Below, piece by piece: positions 50,190-58,490 of a stretch of DNA of 64,000 bases. The position numbers and the translations under genes were made by a program. The stretch is from Hydrocarboniphaga effusa AP103 (GTDB taxonomy: Bacteria > Pseudomonadota > Gammaproteobacteria > Nevskiales > Nevskiaceae), in NCBI RefSeq assembly GCF_000271305.1, contig NZ_AKGD01000004.1, forward strand, positions 620,001 through 684,000, given 5' to 3'. How positions within the stretch are numbered: position 1 is the first letter of the stretch; each line of letters begins with the position of its first letter. Below the pieces are notes generated by a model. It worked only from the letters and a program-made list of their open reading frames with translations. It did not search any database and had not been told where the DNA came from.

Positions 50190-53021
50190 ATGAAGCACGA
50201 GAAGCGGAGTCGTCGTCGGCTGGCCGGGTGCCTGTTGGGAGCAGGCGCCGCGGCCTTGCCGCCATTGGCCGCGGCGCAGACCGAAGCGCCGGTTGCCGAG
50301 ACCGATGCATCGGCCGAGATCGAAACCATCGTCGTCACCGGTTCGCGCATCCGCCGCACCGACGCCGAGACCGCCTCGCCGGTCCAGGTGCTCACGCGTG
50401 AGGACATCGACCGTTCGGGCAAGCAGAACATCGCCGACGTGCTGCGCAGCGTTTCGGCCGACAACCAGGGCTCGCTGTCGAGCGCCTTCAGCGGCGGCTT
50501 CGCTTCGGGCGCTTCGGGTGTCTCGCTGCGCGGCCTGGGCTTGAACTCCACGCTGGTGCTCGTCAACGGCCGGCGCATGGCCACTTATGGGCTGGCCGAC
50601 GACGGCCAGCGCAGCTTCGTCGACCTCAATTCGATCCCGCTCGAAGCGGTCGAGCGCGTCGAAGTGCTCAAGGACGGCGGCTCGGCGATCTACGGCTCGG
50701 ACGCGGTCGGCGGCGTCGTCAACATCATCCTGCGCAGCAATTACCAGGGCGCGCAGCTGGGCGGCAATTTCGGCAGCTCGTACATGGACGACGGCGACTA
50801 CAAACGCTTCCACGGCAGCTTCGGCACCGGCGACGAGCGCTACAACATTTTCGCGACGATCGAAGGCTCGACCACGCAGGCGATCGGCAATGCGGACCGC
50901 GAAGGCTATCTGGGGACCAACGATCTGCGCCGCTACGGCTGGTACGACAATCGCCAGGGCGGCCGACCGGCCGGCGCCGGCGCCTTCACATACATCGATG
51001 CCGACGGCGAAATCGCGCACTCGCCCGCCCTGCTGTCGGCCACGCCCTGGGGCACGATGCGCCCGCTCGTGAACGGCGCGACCGACCGCGACCCGAGCCA
51101 TCGCATCAACCTCAAGGCCTGTCCCGAAATCTCGGGCGACACCGGCGTCTGCCTGTTCGACACGGTGGGCTATTCGCAGATTCAGCCCGAGCAGGACCGC
51201 ATCAACCTGTTCAGCCGCGGCAGTCTGTTCCTGAACGACGAAACGCAGGCCTATTCCGAGCTCGGCTGGTTCTTCGCCAAGACCCAGAGCATCGGCACGC
51301 CGGGCGACGTCATCGACAACGGCGTCTACAACGCGGCCGATCCGGGCAATCTCAAGGTGCACACGACGATCATGCCGGCGAATCATCCGGACAACCCGTA
51401 TGGCGTCGCGCGCGGCTTTCGTTTGCTGACGACGGATTTCGGCGGTCGCAACGGCGAGCAGACCAGCAACGTGATCCGCGCGATCACCGGCGTGCAGGGC
51501 AAGCTCTCGGATTGGGATTGGGACGTCGGCCTCGGCTACATCCGAAGCCAGCTCGACGACGAGCACACCGGCTACATCGTCGCCGACCGGCTGCAGGCGC
51601 ATCTCGACGACGGCAGCTATCGCATCATGGACCCGAGCGTCGATCGCAGCGTGCTCGATGACATTTCGCCGACGCTCAAGCGCAAGGCCAAGAGCTCGAT
51701 CGCGCTCGTCGACGCCAAGCTGTCGGGCTCGCTGTTCGAGCTGCCCGGCGGCGATTTCGGCCTGGCCTTCGGCGCCGAGGCGCGCAACGAGAAAACCGAC
51801 ACGCCGCCGCTGCCGTTCACCGCGACAGGCGACATCATCGGCCTGGGTTATTCATCGTTCAAAGCCGATCGCGATGTCGTCGCCGGCTATACGGAAATCA
51901 ACGCCCCGGTGGCGAGGTTCGTCGAGCTCAATGCGGCGCTGCGCTACGACCACTATTCGGACTATGGCCATTCGACGACGCCGAAAGTCGGCATCAAGAT
52001 CAAGCCGCTCGATGAGCTCGCGCTGCGTGCCACTTACGCCGAAGCGTTTCGCGCGCCGGGGCCATCGGAGAGCGGCAACAGCTCCACGTACGGCTTCACG
52101 GGCATCGGCCTGCTGACGATCGGCAATCCGGACATCAAGCCCGAGCGCGCCAAGAGCTATACGGCGGGACTCGTGTTCGAGCCGGTTCGCGGAACCAGCG
52201 CGACGCTCGACTATTACCGCATCGAACGCCGCGACGAGATCGTCGGCGCCGATCAGGCGCTCATCATCGGCGATGCTCCTCAAAGTGGGCAGACGCCCAA
52301 TTCGCAGCGTCCGGGCGAGTTGCCGAACTCGACGATCTACTACAACGAAGACGGCGACCTCAGCGCGGTCTCGGCGCCTTACGTCAATGCCAACAAGACC
52401 ACGACTTCGGGCTTCGATTTCGAGTATCGGCAGAAGCTCGACCTCGGCCGTTTCGGCAGGATCAGCGGCGGCTTCATGCTCACGCACGTGATCAGCTTCG
52501 AGCGCAGTTTCGACAGCGGAGAGAGCTTCGAATACGCCGGCACGCACGGGCCTTACGTGCTCAGTTCGGCCGGCGGCACGCCGAAGGATCGCGCTCGCCT
52601 GGAGCTGACCTGGGAACGCGCGCAGGTCTCGGTCACCGGCTCGGTGAACTACGTCGGCAGCATGGACATGATCGATCACAAGGGCTCGCAACTCGTCGAC
52701 AACGAGGACGGCACCTGGTCGAGCGATACCTACGAGGGCGCGTATTACAACGTCGACCCGGACGGCAAAGTCTGCGGCGTCTACCGGCCCGATGGCTCGG
52801 CCTACAGCGGCTGCTCGCTGTCCTCGTTCACGACCGTCGATCTGTACAGCAAGCTCGGCGTTGACGAGCACTGGGAGTTCACGGCGTCGGCGCTGAACCT
52901 GTTCAACCGCATGGCCCCGTTCGATCCGTACACCTACGGCGGGCTCAACTACAACCCGTCGTTCCATCAATCGGGTGCGGTCGGGCGCTTCGTCACGCTG
53001 GGCCTGCGCTACACGTTCTGA
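50190..53021 (+). CDS. TonB-dependent outer membrane receptor
   Basis: The 943-residue protein has a signal peptide (cleavage near AAAQ, about residue 30) and a TonB-box-like IETIVVTGSRI. The plug domain (about 50-165) has SPVQVLTREDIDRSG, VSLRGLGLNSTLVLVNGRR and EVLKDGGSAIYGSDAVGGVV. A long beta-barrel follows and ends GRFVTLGLRYTF with the C-terminal Phe needed for Bam-dependent insertion. The substrate is unknown. It lacks a CarO/FecA-type signalling extension. The gene sits alone between lpxB and lpxA and has its own terminator. Confidence 0.93.
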   Translation: MKHEKRSRRRLAGCLLGAGAAALPPLAAAQTEAPVAETDASAEIETIVVTGSRIRRTDAETASPVQVLTREDIDRSGKQNIADVLRSVSADNQGSLSSAFSGGFASGASGVSLRGLGLNSTLVLVNGRRMATYGLADDGQRSFVDLNSIPLEAVERVEVLKDGGSAIYGSDAVGGVVNIILRSNYQGAQLGGNFGSSYMDDGDYKRFHGSFGTGDERYNIFATIEGSTTQAIGNADREGYLGTNDLRRYGWYDNRQGGRPAGAGAFTYIDADGEIAHSPALLSATPWGTMRPLVNGATDRDPSHRINLKACPEISGDTGVCLFDTVGYSQIQPEQDRINLFSRGSLFLNDETQAYSELGWFFAKTQSIGTPGDVIDNGVYNAADPGNLKVHTTIMPANHPDNPYGVARGFRLLTTDFGGRNGEQTSNVIRAITGVQGKLSDWDWDVGLGYIRSQLDDEHTGYIVADRLQAHLDDGSYRIMDPSVDRSVLDDISPTLKRKAKSSIALVDAKLSGSLFELPGGDFGLAFGAEARNEKTDTPPLPFTATGDIIGLGYSSFKADRDVVAGYTEINAPVARFVELNAALRYDHYSDYGHSTTPKVGIKIKPLDELALRATYAEAFRAPGPSESGNSSTYGFTGIGLLTIGNPDIKPERAKSYTAGLVFEPVRGTSATLDYYRIERRDEIVGADQALIIGDAPQSGQTPNSQRPGELPNSTIYYNEDGDLSAVSAPYVNANKTTTSGFDFEYRQKLDLGRFGRISGGFMLTHVISFERSFDSGESFEYAGTHGPYVLSSAGGTPKDRARLELTWERAQVSVTGSVNYVGSMDMIDHKGSQLVDNEDGTWSSDTYEGAYYNVDPDGKVCGVYRPDGSAYSGCSLSSFTTVDLYSKLGVDEHWEFTASALNLFNRMAPFDPYTYGGLNYNPSFHQSGAVGRFVTLGLRYTF

Positions 53022-53054
53022 AAAAGGTTTTGAAAAAGGTTTTGAAAAGGATTC
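53019..53054 (+). repeat. Three 12-base tandem repeats at the receptor stop codon
   Basis: TGAAAAAGGTTT at 53019-53030 and 53031-53042, followed by the degenerate TGAAAAGGATTC at 53043-53054. The stop codon is the first TGA, so each unit repeats an in-frame stop. It looks like replication slippage after the coding end. Confidence 0.75.
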
Positions 53055-53140
53055 CGAACACCTGAGCTCCGCGAAGAGAGCCCGGTTCAAACCTTTCGAT
53101 CAGGGGCCGTATCTGACGACCAGTCCTTGATTGAATCACT

Positions 53141-53180
53141 CGGCAGATGGCGATTCCCTAAGCGCCATCTGCCGTTTTTT
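53141..53180 (+). terminator. Rho-independent terminator after the TonB-dependent receptor
   Basis: CGGCAGATGGCG and CGCCATCTGCCG form a 12-base perfect stem with a 10-base loop, followed by six T residues. It lies 120 bases past the stop and 21 bases from the convergent lpxA stop. Confidence 0.9.
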
Positions 53181-53200
53181 ATTGATGTGTTTTTCGCGGA

Positions 53201-54013
53201 TCAGCCGCGCGCGAGCGGACGCTTGCCGCTCAGGATGAAATCGAGCATGAGCCTGGCGTGCGACGAGGTCTTCGCCATCTCGGCAAGCTCGGTCTTCACA
53301 TCGGCCATGACCTTGCCCGAGCGATAGATGAGCTTGTACGCCGCATCGATCTCGGCGATCGCCTCGGGCGCGAAGTTGCGGCGGCGCAGGCCTTCCTTGT
53401 TGATCGTGCGCGGTTCGGCCGGGTTGCCCTGCACCATCACGTACGGCGGAATATCGCCCGCGACGCCGGCGGAAAAAGCCGTGAACGCATGCGCGCCGAT
53501 GCGGCAGAACTGATAGACCAGCGTGTAGCCGCCGAGAATCACCCAGTCCTGAATCTCGACGTGGCCCGCGAGGCTCGCATTGTTCGCGAAAATGGTGTCG
53601 CTGCCGATCACGCAATCGTGCGCGATGTGGCAGTAATTCATGATCAGGTTGCGACTGCCCACGCGCGTTTCGCCGCGCTTGGTGTCGAACTCCTTCATCG
53701 TGCCGCGCTGGATGCTCACGTACTCGCGGATGATATTGCCGTCGCCGATCACGACGCTGGTCGGATCGTCCTGCCTGGCGGTCTTGTCCTGCGAGATTTC
53801 GCCGATCGAGGCGAACTGGAAGATCTGGTTGTCGCGGCCGATGGTCATCGGTCCGGACAGCACCACGTGCGGCCCGATCCAGCTGCCCTCGCCGATCGTG
53901 ACGCCTTCACCGATCACCGAGTACGGGCCGACGCGCACCGACTCGTGCAGCTGCGCCTTGGGACTGATGATGGCCGTCGGGTGCAGCTTGGGTTCGGTGC
54001 TCGAAATGCTCAT
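53201..54013 (-). CDS. lpxA: UDP-N-acetylglucosamine acyltransferase
   Basis: The 270-residue trimeric left-handed beta-helix enzyme starts lipid A synthesis by moving a 3-hydroxyacyl chain from ACP to UDP-GlcNAc. The catalytic base is His132 in CHIAHDC, equivalent to E. coli H125. H129 and H151 match E. coli H122 and H144. Two residues differ: Tyr167 replaces E. coli H160 (VYQF for VHQF), and Phe180 occupies the acyl-length ruler position G173. A bulky residue there suggests a chain shorter than C14. It is the last gene of the envelope operon before the receptor. Confidence 0.95.
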   Translation of the reverse strand: MSISSTEPKLHPTAIISPKAQLHESVRVGPYSVIGEGVTIGEGSWIGPHVVLSGPMTIGRDNQIFQFASIGEISQDKTARQDDPTSVVIGDGNIIREYVSIQRGTMKEFDTKRGETRVGSRNLIMNYCHIAHDCVIGSDTIFANNASLAGHVEIQDWVILGGYTLVYQFCRIGAHAFTAFSAGVAGDIPPYVMVQGNPAEPRTINKEGLRRRNFAPEAIAEIDAAYKLIYRSGKVMADVKTELAEMAKTSSHARLMLDFILSGKRPLARG

Positions 54014-54044
54014 CGCAGGCCTCTTGGCTTCCGCTTCAATGACG

Positions 54045-54509
54045 CTATGCGGCTTTGCTCGTGTCCTTGAGCACGCAGAGCAGCTCGGCTTCGCAGGCCA
54101 GTTCGTTGCCGACCATGGCTTTGGCGCTGAACTTCCACAGATCGCGCTTCTGCTTGTCGAGCGTGGACATCAGCGTGAGCTGATCGCCGGGTACCACCGG
54201 GCGCTTGAAGCGCGCGTTGTCGATGCCCGCGAAGTACAGCACCATGCCACCGTCCGGACGCAGGCCTGATTTGAGCGCCGCGATGATGCCGCTGGCCTGC
54301 GCGAGCGCCTCCAGCATCAGCACGCCCGGAAACGTCGGCAGCTCCGGAAAATGGCCAACGAAGAACTGCTCGTTGTACGTCACGTTCTTGATCGCCGTGA
54401 TCGACTGCCCCGGCTCATGCGCGATCACGCGATCCACCAGCAAAAACGGATAGCGGTGCGGCAGCAGCTTCATGATGTCGCGAATATCGAACGGGAGCTG
54501 CTTATCCAT
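54045..54509 (-). CDS. fabZ: 3-hydroxyacyl-ACP dehydratase FabZ
   Basis: The 154-residue hot-dog-fold enzyme has IRDIMKLLPHRYPFLLVDRV with the catalytic His, FFVGHFPELPTFPGVLMLEALAQ with the catalytic Glu, and the normal C-terminus. It dehydrates 3-hydroxyacyl-ACPs in fatty acid elongation, competing with LpxA and LpxD for substrate. The ATG at 54509 overlaps the lpxD end by eight bases. An ATG at 54530 would add seven Thr/Ser-rich residues. Confidence 0.95.
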   Translation of the reverse strand: MDKQLPFDIRDIMKLLPHRYPFLLVDRVIAHEPGQSITAIKNVTYNEQFFVGHFPELPTFPGVLMLEALAQASGIIAALKSGLRPDGGMVLYFAGIDNARFKRPVVPGDQLTLMSTLDKQKRDLWKFSAKAMVGNELACEAELLCVLKDTSKAA

Positions 54510-55563
54510 TGTTGTGGACGTCGTCGTCATCGTCTTGTTCTTGTCCCTTGAGTCCCACGTGTTGCTCGACCGCGCGGACGCGATCTTCGAGTTTGCCCAG
54601 GCGGCGCACGCGCGCCACGGTCTTGCGCCAATCCTTCGCCGGAGCGATCGGAAGGCCCGAGCCGTAAACCCCTTTGTCCGGCAAGGATTGCGTCACCATC
54701 GCGCGTCCGAGGATGAAGACGTCATCGCCGATTTCGATATGTCCGTTGATGCCGACCGCGCCGCCGATCATGCAGCGGGCGCCGATCCTGGTGCTGCCGG
54801 CGATGCCGGTCATCGCCGCGATGGCGGTGTGCTCGCCGATGCGGCAGTTGTGCGCGATCATGATGAGGTTGTCGAGGCGCACGCCGTTGGCGATCACGGT
54901 GTCGTCGATCGCACCGCGATCGATCGTCGTGTTGGCGCCGATCTCGACGTCGCTGCCGATCACCACGCTGCCGAGCTGCGGCACTTCTTCCCAGCCCTTG
55001 GGCCCCATCACGTTGCCGAACCCCCGCGAGCCGATCACCGCGCCGGGCTGGATCTGCACGCGATCGCCGAGCGTGACGCCCGCGTTCAAATGCACGCGCG
55101 CCTCCAGGCGGCAGGCGGTACCAAGCGTCGTGCCCGACCCGACGAAACTGCTCGCCCCGATGTAGCTGTGCGCACCGACACGAGCGCCGCTTTCGACGAT
55201 CACGAGCGGGCCGATGTAAACGCCCTCGCCGATCTGCGCATCGGCCGCGACGACGGCCGTCGCATGCACGCCGGGTTCGAAACGCTTGCTCGCGTCGAAC
55301 AGGCGCGCGACCTGCGCGAAGGCGTAATACGGGTCACGCGCGATCAAACCGTTTCCGGTCAAAGAGCCGGCATCCTTGCGACCGACGATGACGGCCGAAG
55401 CCTGCGTCTGCGCGAGGGTGGATTTGTAACGTGGATTGGCCAGAAAGCCGATCCGTCCCGAAACGCCAGGGCTCAAGGTGCAAACGCCGCCGATATGCAC
55501 AGCGGCGTCGCCTGCTACTTCAAGCCCGAAACGCTGTGCGAGTTCGCCCAGCGAGTAATTCAT
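54502..55563 (-). CDS. lpxD: UDP-3-O-(3-hydroxyacyl)glucosamine N-acyltransferase
   Basis: The 353-residue enzyme adds the second 3-hydroxyacyl chain in lipid A synthesis. It has an N-terminal uridine-binding domain (NYSLGELAQRFGLEVAGDAA), many left-handed beta-helix hexapeptides (IGEGVYIGPLVIVE and similar) and the catalytic His in LIMIAHNCRIGEHTAIA. The acidic C-terminal tail (EQDDDDDV) is unusual. The ATG at 55563 is preferred to a TTG two codons upstream. Confidence 0.95.
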   Translation of the reverse strand: MNYSLGELAQRFGLEVAGDAAVHIGGVCTLSPGVSGRIGFLANPRYKSTLAQTQASAVIVGRKDAGSLTGNGLIARDPYYAFAQVARLFDASKRFEPGVHATAVVAADAQIGEGVYIGPLVIVESGARVGAHSYIGASSFVGSGTTLGTACRLEARVHLNAGVTLGDRVQIQPGAVIGSRGFGNVMGPKGWEEVPQLGSVVIGSDVEIGANTTIDRGAIDDTVIANGVRLDNLIMIAHNCRIGEHTAIAAMTGIAGSTRIGARCMIGGAVGINGHIEIGDDVFILGRAMVTQSLPDKGVYGSGLPIAPAKDWRKTVARVRRLGKLEDRVRAVEQHVGLKGQEQDDDDDVHNNG

Positions 55564-55577
55564 CTGCAAGCCTTACC

Positions 55578-56087
55578 TTACTTTGCGGCCTGCAGCTTCT
55601 TGAGCACGTCTTCGGTGATGTCGATGCCGGGACCGACGTACACCGGATCCTGCACCACGACGTCGACGCCCTTTTCCTTGGCTACGGTGACGACGACATC
55701 CTTGATCTTCGCCATCATGCTTTCGCTGAGTTCGCGATCGCGCTTCTGGAAGTCTTCGCCGAACTGGCGCTGCTTGTAGTCGAAATCGATGCGGCGCGTA
55801 TTGAGATCCTTCTCCATCTTCGAGCGTGCGTCGGCGCTCATGACGTCCTGCTCACGCTTGAACTTCTGCAGGTCCTCGCCGAGCTTCTTGGCTTCGGCTT
55901 CGAGGTCGCTCTTGCGTTTGTCGAACTCGGACTTCATCTGGGCCTGGCCGGACTTGAATTGAGGCGAGCTCTGCACGAGTTCGGCTGCGCGGATGGTGGC
56001 GATCTTCGACTGCGCCTGGACAACGGCGCTCGTGAACATCAGGGTCGTGGCGATCGCGACAGCAAAGATTTTTTGGGCGTTACGCAT
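55578..56087 (-). CDS. skp: Skp/OmpH-family periplasmic chaperone
   Basis: The 169-residue protein has a signal peptide ending VVQA, a short beta-strand core and a long charged coiled coil (about residues 45-130), the Skp jellyfish layout. It would carry unfolded outer membrane proteins to the Bam complex. It lies between bamA and lpxD as in E. coli. Confidence 0.93.
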   Translation of the reverse strand: MRNAQKIFAVAIATTLMFTSAVVQAQSKIATIRAAELVQSSPQFKSGQAQMKSEFDKRKSDLEAEAKKLGEDLQKFKREQDVMSADARSKMEKDLNTRRIDFDYKQRQFGEDFQKRDRELSESMMAKIKDVVVTVAKEKGVDVVVQDPVYVGPGIDITEDVLKKLQAAK

Positions 56088-56152
56088 GGCGTTTTTGTAG
56101 TACTGGTGGTGATTCCGGGGAGGAGTTTACTGGCCTTCAAACGGAACTGCGA

Positions 56153-58459
56153 TCAGAAGCCGCTACCAAAGGTGATCTGGAAGCCCCTGGTATTGTCACC
56201 CGGCTTGTCGTTGAGCGGGAACGCATAGCTCATCTGCAGCAGGCCGAGGAACGGAGTGAACCACTGGAAGCCGACACCGGCCGCCGTCCTGAGTTCGTTG
56301 ACGTCGAAATCCGACGGCCGCAGGTAAACCTGGCCGATGTCGTAGAACAGGCTCATGCGCGTCGACTTCTGATCGCTTTCGATCGGCAGCGGAATGATGA
56401 GTTCGTTCTGCATGGTCGTGCGCAACTGGCCGCCGAGCGCGAAGCCGAGCGAATCGCGCGGGCCCAGGCGTCCGTCGTTGTAGCCGCGCACGGTACGCGG
56501 ACCGCCGGCGAACAGATACTCGTACGGCGGCACTTCGCTCGGGCCACCGCCGTAGTCGTCCACCATGCCGATGTTCGTATTCGCGCTGAAAATGAACTTG
56601 AACGGCAGCGGCACATAGAGTTCGCTGCGATAAGTGGCGCTGTAGAAACCCAGGTCGCTGCCCGGCAGCGATGCATCGACGAAGAACTGGTTCAACGAAC
56701 CGCGCGTCGCGAAGAAGGTCTTGTTACGCGTATCGCGCGCGATACCGGTCCGGAACTGGTAGGTCGAGAAGCGCGAACCGTTGTCGCGCATGAACTGCAG
56801 CACTTCGTCGGACGTGCCACTCGAATACGCCTCGAGCGAGGTTTCCTCGATGCCGAAGCCGGCGCGCAGGCTCGTGTATTCGGACAGCGGGATGCCGTAG
56901 GTCAGGTTGAAACCCACGATGTTCGAGTTGAACCCCGAGCTGTAGCGGATCACCGACTCCGACTTGCGGTAGAACACCGAGGCGGTCTGGCTGATGCCGT
57001 CGTTGGTGAAATACGGATCGGTCCAGCTCACGTTGAAGACGCGCGAGATCTGGCTGTTGTTGACTTCGAAGCTGACGCGGTTGCCGGTGCCGAGGAAGTT
57101 GGTGTGCGTGAGGCTGCCCGACACCAGGAAGCCCGCCGAGCCCGAGTAACCGACACCGAACTGCACCGAGCCCGGAGCGCGCTCCTTGACCTTGAAGCTC
57201 ACGTCGACGAGATCGTCGGTGCCCGGCACCGGCTGCGTATCGACTTCCGCTTCCTCGACGAACGGCAGACGCGTGAGACGCACGCGCGAACGCTCGACCG
57301 CGCTCTTGGAGAACGGAGCCGCTTCGAGCTGGCGCATTTCGCGGCGCAGCGTTTCGTCATGCGTATCGCCGTGGCCGGCGAAGTTGATGCGACGCACGTA
57401 GGTGCGCTTGCCCGGACGCACGACGTAATTCAGCGCGACTTCGCGCTTCTCTTCATCGACTTCCGGCAGCGGCGTGACTTCGGCAAACGCGTAGCCGATG
57501 TCCGACAGCGCAGCTTCGATGCGATCGGCGCTTTCGGTGGCGAGCTTGCGCGAGAAGATTTCGCCCGATTTGGTCGACAGCAGACGCTCGAGGAAATCCG
57601 TCTGCAGGATCGTGTCGCCGCTGATGCGGTTCGACTTGATCGTATAGACCTGGCCTTCCTCGATGTTGGCGGTGATGTAGAGATCGCGCTTGTCGGGCGA
57701 CAGCTGCACCTGCACCGAGGAGATGTTGGCCTTCAGATATCCGCGATCCTGATAGTAGGAGCTCAACGCCTCGAGGTCGCCGCCGAGTTGCTGCTTCGAA
57801 TACTTGTCGGTCTTCTGGAACGGCATCCAGTTGGTTTTCTTGAGCTGGAAAGCCTTGAGCAGTTCGTCCTTCGAGAACGCCTGGTTGCCGACGATGTTGA
57901 TCTCTTTGATCTTGGTGGCCTTGCCTTCGGTCACCTGGATCTCGATGTTGACGCGGTTGTTCGGCTCCTGCTTGACCTCGGTGTCGATCTGGACGTCGTA
58001 GTAGCCGTTGGCGAAGTACTGGCGCTGCAGTTCCTGCTGCACCTCGGAAAGCAGGTCGCGCTTGAACAGCTCGCCCTCGGCCATGCCGGCGTCGGCGAGC
58101 GATTTCTTGAGCTCGTCGCCGCCGATCTTGTCGTTGCCTTCGATCTTGAAACCCGAGATCGCCGGACGCTCCTTGACCACGATCATCAGGGTGTCGCCGT
58201 CGCGCTCGAGACGCACGTCGTCGAACAGGCCCGAACCGTACAGGGCCCGCATCGCCGCGCGTGAAGTCTGCTCGTTGAGCTGGTCACCGACCGCGAGCGG
58301 CAGATACGTGAGCACCGTGCCGATCTCGAGACGCTGCAGGCCCTGGGCCTTGATGTCCTTGATCGTGAACGGTGTGAAGGCAAAGGCCGCCGGCAGCCAC
58401 ATCATGGCAGCGGCACCGGCAATGATCTTCAGTTTGAAGCGTGCTTGATTGGAGCCCAT
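56153..58459 (-). CDS. bamA: Outer membrane protein assembly factor BamA
   Basis: The 768-residue Omp85 protein has a signal peptide, about five POTRA domains (residues 27-420, such as FTIKDIKAQGLQRLEIGTV and INIVGNQAFSKDEL) and a C-terminal 16-strand barrel ending FQITFGSGF. The conserved VRGY loop appears as PRTVRGYNDGRLGPRDS. It folds and inserts outer membrane proteins, including the receptor encoded nearby. It sits between rseP and skp. Confidence 0.96.
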   Translation of the reverse strand: MGSNQARFKLKIIAGAAAMMWLPAAFAFTPFTIKDIKAQGLQRLEIGTVLTYLPLAVGDQLNEQTSRAAMRALYGSGLFDDVRLERDGDTLMIVVKERPAISGFKIEGNDKIGGDELKKSLADAGMAEGELFKRDLLSEVQQELQRQYFANGYYDVQIDTEVKQEPNNRVNIEIQVTEGKATKIKEINIVGNQAFSKDELLKAFQLKKTNWMPFQKTDKYSKQQLGGDLEALSSYYQDRGYLKANISSVQVQLSPDKRDLYITANIEEGQVYTIKSNRISGDTILQTDFLERLLSTKSGEIFSRKLATESADRIEAALSDIGYAFAEVTPLPEVDEEKREVALNYVVRPGKRTYVRRINFAGHGDTHDETLRREMRQLEAAPFSKSAVERSRVRLTRLPFVEEAEVDTQPVPGTDDLVDVSFKVKERAPGSVQFGVGYSGSAGFLVSGSLTHTNFLGTGNRVSFEVNNSQISRVFNVSWTDPYFTNDGISQTASVFYRKSESVIRYSSGFNSNIVGFNLTYGIPLSEYTSLRAGFGIEETSLEAYSSGTSDEVLQFMRDNGSRFSTYQFRTGIARDTRNKTFFATRGSLNQFFVDASLPGSDLGFYSATYRSELYVPLPFKFIFSANTNIGMVDDYGGGPSEVPPYEYLFAGGPRTVRGYNDGRLGPRDSLGFALGGQLRTTMQNELIIPLPIESDQKSTRMSLFYDIGQVYLRPSDFDVNELRTAAGVGFQWFTPFLGLLQMSYAFPLNDKPGDNTRGFQITFGSGF

Positions 58460-58490
58460 TTCGTGGGTCTGTGCTCTTGTCGAGAAAGTG

